From: an uncultured Burkholderiales bacterium
GTDB taxonomy: Bacteria > Pseudomonadota > Gammaproteobacteria > Burkholderiales > Burkholderiaceae_C
Assembly: GCA_937871935.1 (NCBI GenBank)
Contig: CALMQI010000015.1
Span: 1-39,409, forward strand
Length of the DNA: 39,409 nucleotides
Reading direction: 5' to 3'
Shown: in pieces, positions 24,701 through 30,911 of the stretch
Layout: every line of letters begins with the position of its first letter
Position numbering within the stretch: the first letter of the stretch is position 1
Notes under the pieces: generated by a model
What the model saw: only the letters and a program-made list of their open reading frames with translations
Databases searched by the model: none
What the model was told of the DNA's origin: nothing
Program-made: the position numbers and the translations under genes

Positions 24701-24775
24701 TGGCAGGGCCAGCGCCTCGTCGAGCAGCGCACTGATCTCGCTCCAGCGGGGGCTCAGGTCACCGATCGCCGTCAT
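21734..24775 (-). CDS. Transmembrane Ser/Thr protein kinase with C-terminal TPR region (PknS/PpkA-like)
   Basis: The 1013-residue protein has an N-terminal helical segment (1-85) and a Hanks kinase domain (~90-365) with all key residues: GRGGMGAVW, K122 in VALKL, D214 in HRDLKPSN, D232 in DFG, and TPEYASPEQ as the substrate loop. A 39-residue hydrophobic stretch (388-426) is long enough for two membrane passes, so the TPR-like C-terminal half (~440-1000) could be cytoplasmic rather than periplasmic. The ECF sigma gene directly upstream is transcribed the same way (28-base gap). Kinase/ECF pairs of this type are described in Xanthomonas citri (PknS/EcfK) and Vibrio parahaemolyticus (PpkA2/EcfP), where the kinase switches on the sigma factor. 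Confidence 0.92.
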   Translation of the reverse strand: MTAIGDLSPRWSEISALLDEALALPAAERARWVESAAIEPAELRDTLRRLLQEQARVETGEFLETIAKLEPPSALASATGEPAAGDAVGPYRLQREIGRGGMGAVWLAERADGALKRQVALKLPRLTWDGALGERLARERDILASLEHPNIARLYDAGVDTAGRPWLAMEYVDGQPIDVYCRERALDTRARVRLLLDVAAAVAHAHRQQVLHRDLKPSNILVTADAQVRLLDFGIAKLMRDDRAAETALTRAAGRALTPEYASPEQVRGDSLSVASDVYGLGVVAYELLAGDKPYRLKRGSAAELEEAVVSAAPPPASARASDKATARELRGDLDAILNQALRKEPERRYASVDAFAADLRRYQSNERVLARPDSLSYRALRLWRAHALLISLSAVALVALAAAVGLGATALLIVALTAGLGATLWQARRAFAQARATAQQAARADAVQKFLVDLLGSAGFGAISAEQRRATTVDQLLERAAQRLHERPSSDPQVQEALLGVVAQLFQGLGVHAPAIGLRRELATRLEGRGAGAIERARLHAEIGKALVESDDVAAGIEAYQVALATLDGHDDAAAVLARAHVQAILGVAHHYLGHNDEGSRWIQSATASPRWRTGDSVMRADILDALCSESARHGRIDEAEAFLREAIECDAQGREATDPVAIERRVELARLLASGHRFTEAEAELRGALAVFEAVGEPDHPSAVRIVFEFIKPLLLMGRVAEALELIGRPAAAVQRRPDRYPPLTQQRLAQARADLLLEDGRIDEAAPWVADGVDALCESIEPTESTIAMSVKARFLADTGEFEEARQWHERSAQLRSDMFGPQHRLTLVSRNRIVMVAMAQGRFAEALTSFDDLLARAPSPATPQPYGAPRDVAERLRAECLLELQRPDGALSVAQAHLPRHLDLPAGERPALTEIALRLLATRGLIAMQRLEEAWPHLNALDALVRPLYEHHPQRAAVHAAWAHALAQAGQANEARARLQQADRVLAAQPSLGPQFRRYPDAVRAMVNA

Positions 24776-24803
24776 GGCTGCGTGGCCGGAGGTCGGTCTG
24801 GCC

Positions 24804-25364
24804 TTAGCTGCGCAGTGCGTGCGCCAGCAGCAGCCGCGCCTTCTCCCAATCGCGGCGCACGGTGCGGTCGGTCAGCCCGAGGACCTGCGCGATCTCCTCG
24901 TCCTTCATGCCGCCGAAGTAGCGCATCTCGACCACCTTGACCAGACGCTCGTCGAGCTTCGCCAATTCGTCGAGCGCCGCGTGGACGTCGAGGATCTCGT
25001 GCTCCGAAGTGTGCGCCGCCGCGCTGTCGGCGACACCCGTATCGAGCGTGACATGCTCGGCATCGCCGCCGCGACGCTGCGCCAGGCTCGCGCGGGCCGC
25101 GTCGACGATGATCGAGCGCATCACACGGGCCGCGTACGACAGGAAGTGCACGCGGTCGCCCGGTGTCAGCCGCGCGGCCTGCGAGAACTTCAGATAACAC
25201 TCGTGCACCAGCGCGGTGGTATCCATCAGCGTATCGCGCACGTTGTGCGCCAGCCGCGCATGCGCGATGCGGCGCAGCTCGGGGTACAGCAACTCGAACA
25301 GGCTGCTGAACGCCGCGCGGTCGCCGGCGCGGGCGCGTTCGATCAACTGCGTGACGTCGCCCAT
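24804..25364 (-). CDS. ECF sigma factor of the kinase-linked group (ECF43/TIGR02999-like)
   Basis: The 186-residue protein has sigma region 2 (~5-90) and region 4 (~125-184; EEIAQVLGLTDRTVRRDWEKARLLL). The stretch DTTALVHECYLKF (48-60) occupies the place where ordinary ECF sigmas have DAED-LVQE. The acidic residues that contact the polymerase are thus reduced to one Asp, with two threonines (T49, T50) in their place. In Vibrio EcfP the missing charge is supplied by kinase phosphorylation of a threonine in this region. The Ser/Thr kinase gene downstream fits the same scheme. No anti-sigma gene is present. The ATG at 25364 gives a normal N-terminus (MGDVTQLIERARAGD). Confidence 0.92.
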   Translation of the reverse strand: MGDVTQLIERARAGDRAAFSSLFELLYPELRRIAHARLAHNVRDTLMDTTALVHECYLKFSQAARLTPGDRVHFLSYAARVMRSIIVDAARASLAQRRGGDAEHVTLDTGVADSAAAHTSEHEILDVHAALDELAKLDERLVKVVEMRYFGGMKDEEIAQVLGLTDRTVRRDWEKARLLLAHALRS

Positions 25365-25410
25365 GGGCTGGCTCGATCGGGCACAGGAGAGTGCGGTGCG
25401 ATGTTAGCGA

Positions 25411-25489
25411 CCGCAGGCCCATTGTGATGCTTCGGCCTGCGGCCAGCAGGGCCGGTTCGATCGATGACGTGGCGGTGCGCAGGCCGAAG
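25411..25489 (-). promoter_or_regulatory. Three-armed inverted-repeat array in the sigma-factor leader region
   Basis: Three related arms lie upstream of the sigma gene. Arm A (25411-25419) pairs perfectly over 9 bases with arm B (25434-25442). Arm B, shifted by one base (25430-25441), pairs perfectly over 12 bases with arm C (25478-25489). A-B and B-C hairpins cannot form together. On the sigma-gene strand the order is C, B, A, then the start codon 46 bases later. It could be a leader RNA switch, or three half-sites of a DNA-binding regulator. Nothing else stands out in the 272-base gap. Confidence 0.5.
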
Positions 25490-25636
25490 TGCATGCCACC
25501 CATACGACAAGCAGCCCCGGATCCGGACATGCCACCGGCGACCTAGGGGGATGGTTGCACCGGGTGTCCAGCGCGACGCGTGGCGCCCGTATTCCGATGC
25601 AGCAGGGCGTTGTGTCCACCACCCGAGGAGTCAGCC

Positions 25637-25999
25637 ATGAAGTTGCAGATGCCGCCGATCGTCACGTTACAAGCCGCCGCGGTGATGGCTACCGCCACGA
25701 TCGGGGCCGCCGGCACGCTTCTGTGCGCCGCCTGCGGTGGCGGCGAGGATGTCATGGCGGAGCCGGCCGGGCAGATGGTGGTGCTCGACATCGACCAGCT
25801 CGGCTCGACCGACGCGGCAGAGCGCGAGGCCGTGGCCTCGCGTGGTGCCCCCGGCGACGCCGAACCGGTGCTGTATCTGGTGCGCGCCGCGCAGCGGCAG
25901 GCCGCGGGCGCGGCAGCCGCAGAGCTGATGCGGCGCGGCTTCGAGACGGTGCGTGCGGCCGCGCAAGGGCACGAAGTGCCGCAGCGGGTCGCGCGCTGA
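25637..25999 (+). CDS. Exported rhodanese-like protein lacking the catalytic cysteine
   Basis: The 120-residue protein has a signal-like N-terminus (about 1-33, ending LLCAACGGGED; a possible but non-ideal lipobox at C33). The rest resembles a rhodanese domain: VVLDIDQ near the start, then VLYLVRAAQRQAAGAAAAELMRRGFETV. This aligns with the common rhodanese pattern in which a Cys-Arg loop is followed by a helix and a GF-x-V strand. The active-site Cys is Val here, so sulfur transfer is not expected. GAGGAG at 25625-25630 fixes the ATG at 25637. It is divergent from the sigma/kinase pair and followed after five bases by a PAP2 gene; it may be a sigma target. The rhodanese assignment rests on pattern only. 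Confidence 0.7.
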   Translation: MKLQMPPIVTLQAAAVMATATIGAAGTLLCAACGGGEDVMAEPAGQMVVLDIDQLGSTDAAEREAVASRGAPGDAEPVLYLVRAAQRQAAGAAAAELMRRGFETVRAAAQGHEVPQRVAR

Positions 26000-26004
26000 G
26001 CGCC

Positions 26005-26724
26005 ATGTCGCCGCTCGCTTGTCACGCGCCGCGCCACCGCGCGCGGCGGCCGTACGCAGCGCAGGCCGTGCGGGCGACCACGCCGATGCCCGCTTGTCTG
26101 CTGGTCAGTGCGGCCTTCGCAGTCGCCTACGGGGTTGCCAACCGGCTGACCAGCGCGCGCAGTGACATCGGCCGCGGGGTGTTCGACTGGGAACGCGCGA
26201 TTCCGTTCGTCGACTGGACGATCGTGCCGTACCTGTCGATCTGTGCCTTCTTCGCTGCCTCGTTCTTCGTCGGCAGCGGCCGCGACGCGCTTGGGCGCCA
26301 CGTGACGCGTCTGCTGCTGGCGTTGGGGCTGTCGCTGGTGTGCTACGCCGCTTTTCCACTGCGCTTCACTTTCGAGCGACCGACGACATCGGGCGCGCTC
26401 GGGGCGCTGTTCGCGCTGCTGTCGGCGGTCGACTTGCCGTACAACCGGGCGCCTTCTCTGCACATCAGCGTCCTTGTCATCCTGTGGGTGCGCTTTGCGC
26501 CGCTGTGGGGCGGGCTGCGGCGGGTGGCGCTCGGCGCGTGGTTCGGCCTGATTGCGCTGTCGGTCTTGACGACGTACCAGCACCACGTGATCGATCTGCC
26601 CGCCGGCGCCGCAGTCGGGCTGCTGTGCGTCGCGCTGACGCGTCGCAGTTCGCCCCAGCGGGCCGTCGTCGCGATGGCCGCGGCGTGGCGGCGAAAGACC
26701 GACAACGCGCGGATCAGCTACTGA
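26005..26724 (+). CDS. PAP2_3-type (inositol-phosphoceramide-synthase-like) membrane phosphatase
   Basis: The 239-residue protein has about five to six membrane helices. It shows the motifs of the PAP2 branch related to fungal IPC synthase: FPLRFTFERP (~117-126), PSLHIS (150-155) with H153, and TYQHHVIDLPAG with H194 and D197 as the second catalytic pair. It probably dephosphorylates or transfers a head group from a membrane lipid at the inner-membrane outer face. The first ~28 residues are basic, and a second ATG lies at 26086. It starts five bases after the rhodanese-like gene. The last ten codons (KTDNARISY-stop) nearly duplicate the exonuclease C-terminus, so its own C-terminus may have been replaced. 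It overlaps the opposed MORN gene by seven bases. Confidence 0.82.
   Translation: MSPLACHAPRHRARRPYAAQAVRATTPMPACLLVSAAFAVAYGVANRLTSARSDIGRGVFDWERAIPFVDWTIVPYLSICAFFAASFFVGSGRDALGRHVTRLLLALGLSLVCYAAFPLRFTFERPTTSGALGALFALLSAVDLPYNRAPSLHISVLVILWVRFAPLWGGLRRVALGAWFGLIALSVLTTYQHHVIDLPAGAAVGLLCVALTRRSSPQRAVVAMAAAWRRKTDNARISY
26695..26724 (+). repeat. Right copy of the 30-bp near-repeat at the PAP2 3' end
   Basis: This copy matches 20317-20346 at 27 of 30 positions, with the last 20 identical (26705-26724), in the same frame and orientation. The TAG stop of the opposed MORN gene (26718-26720, minus strand) lies inside it. The two copies bracket about 6.4 kb containing the methyltransferase, kinase/sigma and rhodanese/PAP2 genes. 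Confidence 0.85.
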
Positions 26725-27641
26725 GGTCGCGGCGGCGGCGCTATGGCATTGCGTGCCGTCGCGCCCGGGTCTGGTTCCGAAGACTGCAGCCTGCCACGCA
26801 CCCAGAGGCCGCGGTCCAGCACGCGCCCGTCGGCCAGCGGCCGGGAGTAGGCCAGTGCACCGGGGCCGTCGAATTCACCTCGGGCGAACTGCCCGGTGTA
26901 GACGTCGCCGTTGGGCAGGCGCAGTTCGCCCAGGCCGTGGGGCAGCCCGCCGCGCACGTCGCCCTGGTAGCGCGAGCCATCGCTGGCCGTGATGCGCGCC
27001 TGTCCCTTCGGTTCACCGTCGACGAACTCGCCTTCGAAAACGCTGCCGTCCGGCTCCTCGAGGCGGCCTTTGCCGTCGAACAGCCCGCGCGCGAACAGGC
27101 CTCGGTAGCGGCGGCCATCGCGATGACGCAGCTCGCCCATGCCATGCGGCTGGCCGCGCACGTACTCGCCGTCGTAGACGCCGATCGGTCCGGTGCTGCG
27201 GCCTCGCCCGTGAAACAACCCGGCCTTGAACTGACCCTCGTAGACGTTGCCGTGGCCGTCGTCGTAGCGGCCGCGACCGTCGAACGCGCCGTCGCGGATG
27301 GCACCGACGTAGCTGGCGCCGTCGGTCATGCGCAGTCTGGCGTGGCCGGTCTGCACGCCGTTGACGAAGCTGCCTTCGTAGACATCACCCGTGGCCATCC
27401 GCAGACGGCCCTTGCCGTGGAAGAAGCCGGCACGGAACTCGCCTTCGTAGCGCGCGCCGTTGTCCCACTCAACGCGGCCATGGCCCTCGCGCCGGCCGTC
27501 GACGATCGGGCCGTAGTAGCGGCCACCGTCGGCGGTGAAGGCCGCCACGGGTTCGGCAGCGACCACGCGCGCCGGCATGGCGGCGCCGGCCATGACGATG
27601 GTCCAGAGTGTGGCTACGACGACCGTGCGCATTGCGCTCAT
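26718..27641 (-). CDS. Exported MORN-repeat protein
   Basis: The 307-residue protein has a signal peptide (about 1-29, ending ARVVAAE) and ten consecutive MORN repeats of about 23 residues (residues 41-273; pattern YxGxFxxGxxHGxGxxxxxDG). A short Pro-rich tail ends it. MORN arrays form extended beta-hairpin sheets that bind lipids, membranes or protein partners. A secreted, free-standing bacterial MORN protein has no settled function; a periplasmic or surface scaffold is plausible. The ATG at 27641 is chosen for the signal peptide; ATG 27632 is an alternative, and the upstream extension to 27800 is not signal-like. It converges on the PAP2 gene, whose 3' end it overlaps by seven bases. Confidence 0.88.
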   Translation of the reverse strand: MSAMRTVVVATLWTIVMAGAAMPARVVAAEPVAAFTADGGRYYGPIVDGRREGHGRVEWDNGARYEGEFRAGFFHGKGRLRMATGDVYEGSFVNGVQTGHARLRMTDGASYVGAIRDGAFDGRGRYDDGHGNVYEGQFKAGLFHGRGRSTGPIGVYDGEYVRGQPHGMGELRHRDGRRYRGLFARGLFDGKGRLEEPDGSVFEGEFVDGEPKGQARITASDGSRYQGDVRGGLPHGLGELRLPNGDVYTGQFARGEFDGPGALAYSRPLADGRVLDRGLWVRGRLQSSEPDPGATARNAIAPPPRPQ

Positions 27642-27853
27642 ACTTGACTCGTTGTTCCTGTGCGAGCGACGGATTCTGTGGTGTGGCCCGGCGCATACCG
27701 CCTCGGGCATCGGTAGAAAGCGACCGAGGTTCGAGAGAAAGTACCGCCGCGCAGCGCGCGCCCGGCCCGGCTGGCGGCCACCGGGCTTGATGGCAGTCAA
27801 GCGCGCCAGGGGATCACGCGCCTAGAGTGACTCATCCGACTGAAGGAGTGCAT

Positions 27854-28297
27854 ATGTACAAGAACCTGCTGGTGCCCGTGGACGGCACCGACCTCGCCGA
27901 CCGGGCGATGGAACAGAGCATCGACCTCGCGCGCCAATTGGGCGCTGCCATCGTCGGCTTCGTCGCCGAGCCCGACATGCCGCTGCCCAACGTGGGCACG
28001 CAGCCGAGCGCCTACGCGCGCCAGCGCGAGCAGCACGAGGTGCGCACCGACACCCACGCGCACGAGGTGCTCGCCCGCTTCGGCGAGAAGGCACGTGCGG
28101 CCGGTGTCCAGTTCAGCGGCCGCCATGTGCGCACCGACCGAGTCGACACCGCGATCGTCGAGCTGGCCGACGAGCTGAACTGCGACATGATCGTGATGAC
28201 CACGCATGGCCGCGGCGCGTTCGGCGAACTGCTGTTCGGCTCGCACACGAAGAACGTGCTCGGCAAGAGCAAGGTGCCGTTGCTGGTGCTGCACTGA
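27854..28297 (+). CDS. Universal stress protein (UspA family)
   Basis: The 147-residue single-domain Usp protein starts MYKNLLVPVDGTDLA and has the helix DRAMEQSIDLARQLGA. It ends in the ATP-binding signature MTTHGRGAFGELLFGSHTKNVLGKSKVPLLVL (G-2x-G-9x-G-S/T pattern present). It likely binds ATP and helps the cell through stress or growth arrest; the specific role cannot be told. GAAGGAG at 27842-27848 six bases before the ATG at 27854 decides the start over an upstream in-frame ATG at 27827. It stands alone, between the divergent MORN gene (212-base gap) and a REP-like repeat. Confidence 0.94.
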   Translation: MYKNLLVPVDGTDLADRAMEQSIDLARQLGAAIVGFVAEPDMPLPNVGTQPSAYARQREQHEVRTDTHAHEVLARFGEKARAAGVQFSGRHVRTDRVDTAIVELADELNCDMIVMTTHGRGAFGELLFGSHTKNVLGKSKVPLLVLH

Positions 28298-28303
28298 TGT
28301 GAA

Positions 28304-28379
28304 TCCCCCCGGAGCGCCTTCGGCGCCTCCCCCCGGGGGCGACACCGGTGGCCCGGCCAAGCCGGTTCCACGGTGTCCG
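28304..28379. repeat. REP-like intergenic palindromic repeat
   Basis: Two imperfect hairpins lie in tandem after the stress-protein gene: 28311-28330 (GGAGCGCC with a TTCG-type loop and a complementary arm with one bulge), then 28341-28351 paired with 28368-28377 (GACACCGGTGG with CCACGGTGTC, one bulged base). C- and G-runs lie between them. Sequences of this style recur between genes in many Burkholderiales chromosomes, as I recall. The first hairpin may also act as a terminator for the stress-protein gene. Confidence 0.55.
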
Positions 28380-28486
28380 CTTGGTGGTTGCTGATTCACG
28401 CGTCGGGGTGCCGCCGAAGGAAGTGAACGGCCTGATCGGCGGTGTCGGGCCGGCGCCCGTATGGCCATGGACAATGGCGCGCTTCG

Positions 28487-30070
28487 ATGACCGCCAGCGC
28501 GTCCATTCGCCAGACCCTGCGCGACAACCCGACCTTCCGCGGGCTGTGCGGCGGCGGCGTCGTGTACTTCGTCGGCAACGCGATGCAGGTGATGGCCACC
28601 GCGTGGCTGATGATCGAGCTCACCGGCTCGGCCATTCTGACCGCGCTGGTGCAGACGGCGGTGTTCCTGCCGATGTTCCTGCTGTCGCTGCCGGCGGGCG
28701 TGCTGGCCGACGTGACCGACCGCGCCCGATTGCTGAAGATCGCGCTGCTGACGCAGACCGTCGCGGTGGCGCTGCTCACCGCCCTGCTGCTGGCCGACCT
28801 GGCCGGCCCGGCGGCACTGCTGTTCTTCACCTTCGTCTCCGGCTGCTGCACCGCGCTGCTGTCGCCGGCCTGGAACACCACGGTGGCCGACAGCGTGCCG
28901 CGCGACGAGCTGCCGCAGGCGATCACGGTGGTGTCGATCGCCTACAACGGCGCCCGTGCGCTCGGCCCCACGCTGGCCGGTGTGGTGTTCGCCTACATCG
29001 GCAGCGACTGGGTGTTCGGCATCGCGGTGGCCACCACGCTGGTGATGTGGCAGTCGATCCGGCGCTTCCCGCCCAAGGCCCATCCGCCGTCGCGCCTGCC
29101 GGCCGAGCGGCTGTGGGGCGGCACGCTGGCGGCACTGCGATTCGCGCGGCACTCGCAGCTGATCCTCGCGCAACTGCTGCGCACGATGGCCTATGGCGCC
29201 GCCGGCTCCGCACTGTGGGCGCTGCTGCCGGTGATCGGCCAGCGTCAGCTCGGCACCGGTGCCGCGGGCTTCGGCGCGCTGATCGGCTGCCTGGGCATCG
29301 GCGCGGTCGGCGCCGGGCTCGTGGTCGGCCGCGCGCGCACGCGGCTGGGTCTGGAGCTGCTGGTCAACGTCGGCTGCGTGGTCTTCGCGGCGGCGATGGC
29401 GATCGCTGCCTGGTCGCGCTGGCATGCCCTGGTCTATGTCGCGCTGGTGGCCGGCGGCGCCGCGTGGATGTCGGTGATGTCGACCTTCAACACCGCCACG
29501 CAGACCAGCGCGCCGCCGTGGGTGCGCTCACGCGCGGCGGCGCTGCACGCGTTGTCGGCGCTCGGCGCATTCGCCTTCGGTTCGGCCTTCTGGGGCGTGG
29601 TGTCGAGCGCGTTCGGCCTGCAGGCGGCGCTGACGATCGCCACCGTGGCGATGCTCGCCGGCATGCTGCTGGCGCGGCCGTTTCCGTTGCGCATGGGCCA
29701 GGAGCCCGACGTGACGCCCGCGCCGCCGTGGGGCGACCTGTTCATCGCCGACGAGCCCGACCCGCAGGCCGGCCCGGTGGCGGTGGAGATCGCCTACCGC
29801 ATCCGCGTCGAGGATGCGGCCGCGTTTCTCGATGCACTGTCGGCGCTGCGCGCGCCGCGACGGCGCGACGGTGCGACGTTCTGGCGCATCTACCGCGATC
29901 TCGGTGACCCGGCGCGTTACTGCGAGCGCTTCATCGTCACCAGCTGGGCCGACTATCTGCACCAGCGCAGCCGCGCCACGCAGGCCGACCAAGAGCTCGA
30001 GGCACGCGTACGTGCTTTCGTGCGCGAGGGCGAGGCGGTGACGATGCAGCACTACATCGCCGAGCGCTAG
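28487..30070 (+). CDS. MFS exporter (EntS/MFS_3 type) with C-terminal ABM-like domain
   Basis: The 527-residue protein has twelve membrane helices over ~15-405, with EntS-like features: GGGVVYFVGNAMQ in helix 1, the loop AGVLADVTDRARLL after helix 2, and TVADSVPRDELPQAITVVS. After it, ~425-525 forms a soluble domain (VEIAYRIRVEDAAAFLDAL to MQHYIAER) that resembles the small antibiotic-biosynthesis-monooxygenase ferredoxin fold often found at the end of MFS_3 proteins. EntS exports enterobactin; the substrate here is unknown and no siderophore genes are near. The start at 28487 gives the usual N-terminus; no Shine-Dalgarno is clear. The soluble domain may bind or sense substrate; this is inference. 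Confidence 0.88.
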   Translation: MTASASIRQTLRDNPTFRGLCGGGVVYFVGNAMQVMATAWLMIELTGSAILTALVQTAVFLPMFLLSLPAGVLADVTDRARLLKIALLTQTVAVALLTALLLADLAGPAALLFFTFVSGCCTALLSPAWNTTVADSVPRDELPQAITVVSIAYNGARALGPTLAGVVFAYIGSDWVFGIAVATTLVMWQSIRRFPPKAHPPSRLPAERLWGGTLAALRFARHSQLILAQLLRTMAYGAAGSALWALLPVIGQRQLGTGAAGFGALIGCLGIGAVGAGLVVGRARTRLGLELLVNVGCVVFAAAMAIAAWSRWHALVYVALVAGGAAWMSVMSTFNTATQTSAPPWVRSRAAALHALSALGAFAFGSAFWGVVSSAFGLQAALTIATVAMLAGMLLARPFPLRMGQEPDVTPAPPWGDLFIADEPDPQAGPVAVEIAYRIRVEDAAAFLDALSALRAPRRRDGATFWRIYRDLGDPARYCERFIVTSWADYLHQRSRATQADQELEARVRAFVREGEAVTMQHYIAER

Positions 30071-30121
30071 CGGCGCCATGCGCAAGGGCTTGGCCGGTGC
30101 ATGCGCTAAGCTAGGCGTCAA

Positions 30122-30805
30122 ATGAACCAGACGGTACAAAAGAAGGTCAAGGCGCGCCTGCCGGCGCGCCGCAAGGCGGCCGTGCCGACGCGCACCAACG
30201 ACCCGGCGCGCACGATGGCCGACATCATCGAGGTGGCCACGCGCGAGTTCGCCGAGAAGGGCCTCGCCGGTGCGCGCATCGACGTCATCGCCGAGGCCAT
30301 GCGCACCAGCAAGCGCATGATCTATTACTACTTCGGCAGCAAGGAAGGCCTGTACATCGCGGTGCTCGAGGAGGCCTATCGCCGCATGCGCGCGATCGAG
30401 GCCGAGTTGCACCTGGAAGACCTGCCGCCCGAGGACGCGCTGCGCAAACTGGTCGGCCACACGGTGGACTATCAGCTTGCCCACCCCGAGTTCATCCGCC
30501 TGGTGATGACCGAGAACATCCACCGCGGCGAGTACCTGGCGCGCAGCCAGGCGATCCACCAGCTCAACGTGCCGGCGATCGAGGGCTTGCGCCGGGTCTA
30601 CGAGCGCGGCGTGGCCGTCGGCGTGTTCCGCGCCGCGCTCGACCCGATCGACCTGCACATGTCGATCAGCGCGCTGAGCGTGTTCAACGTGGCCAACCGG
30701 CACACGTTCTCGCTGATCTTCCAGCGTGACCTGGAGTTGCCGGCGGCGCTGATCGCGCGGCGCGACAGCATCATCGAGATGATCGTGCGCTTCGTGCGCA
30801 GGTGA
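30122..30805 (+). CDS. TetR-family transcriptional regulator
   Basis: The 227-residue protein has a basic N-terminal arm (KKVKARLPARRKAA) and a TetR helix-turn-helix at ~32-85 (IIEVATREFAEKGLAGARID then TSKRMIYYYFGSKEGLY). A helical ligand/dimer domain (~90-227) follows. It lies just before, and on the same strand as, a TRAP transporter and a shikimate-dehydrogenase-like gene. It probably represses them and releases when it binds the imported substrate or its coenzyme-A ester. A palindromic AACT-N4-AGTT site sits in the gap after it. No strong Shine-Dalgarno is seen before the ATG at 30122. Confidence 0.9.
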   Translation: MNQTVQKKVKARLPARRKAAVPTRTNDPARTMADIIEVATREFAEKGLAGARIDVIAEAMRTSKRMIYYYFGSKEGLYIAVLEEAYRRMRAIEAELHLEDLPPEDALRKLVGHTVDYQLAHPEFIRLVMTENIHRGEYLARSQAIHQLNVPAIEGLRRVYERGVAVGVFRAALDPIDLHMSISALSVFNVANRHTFSLIFQRDLELPAALIARRDSIIEMIVRFVRR

Positions 30806-30851
30806 TCCGGCCCTGAGCGAGGCAGGGGTTACGGGTTTTCCCGAATCCAAA

Positions 30852-30863
30852 AACTAACCAGTT
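30852..30863. promoter_or_regulatory. Candidate TetR operator before the TRAP genes
   Basis: The palindrome AACT-AACC-AGTT (arms 30852-30855 and 30860-30863) lies in a strikingly AT-richer patch, 48 bases before the first TRAP gene. Size and symmetry suit a TetR-type repressor, and one is encoded directly upstream. A CATTAT at 30868-30873 could be the -10 element. Confidence 0.5.
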
Positions 30864-30911
30864 CGTACATTATTCGCCGCTCGTGTTCGCCAAGACCCCG
30901 GAGTCGCGTCG

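Noticed and set aside
20347-26694. Integrated phage, plasmid or transposon between the repeated gene ends
   Set aside because: There is no integrase, transposase, relaxase or phage gene in the interval, so I report the repeat but do not call a mobile element.
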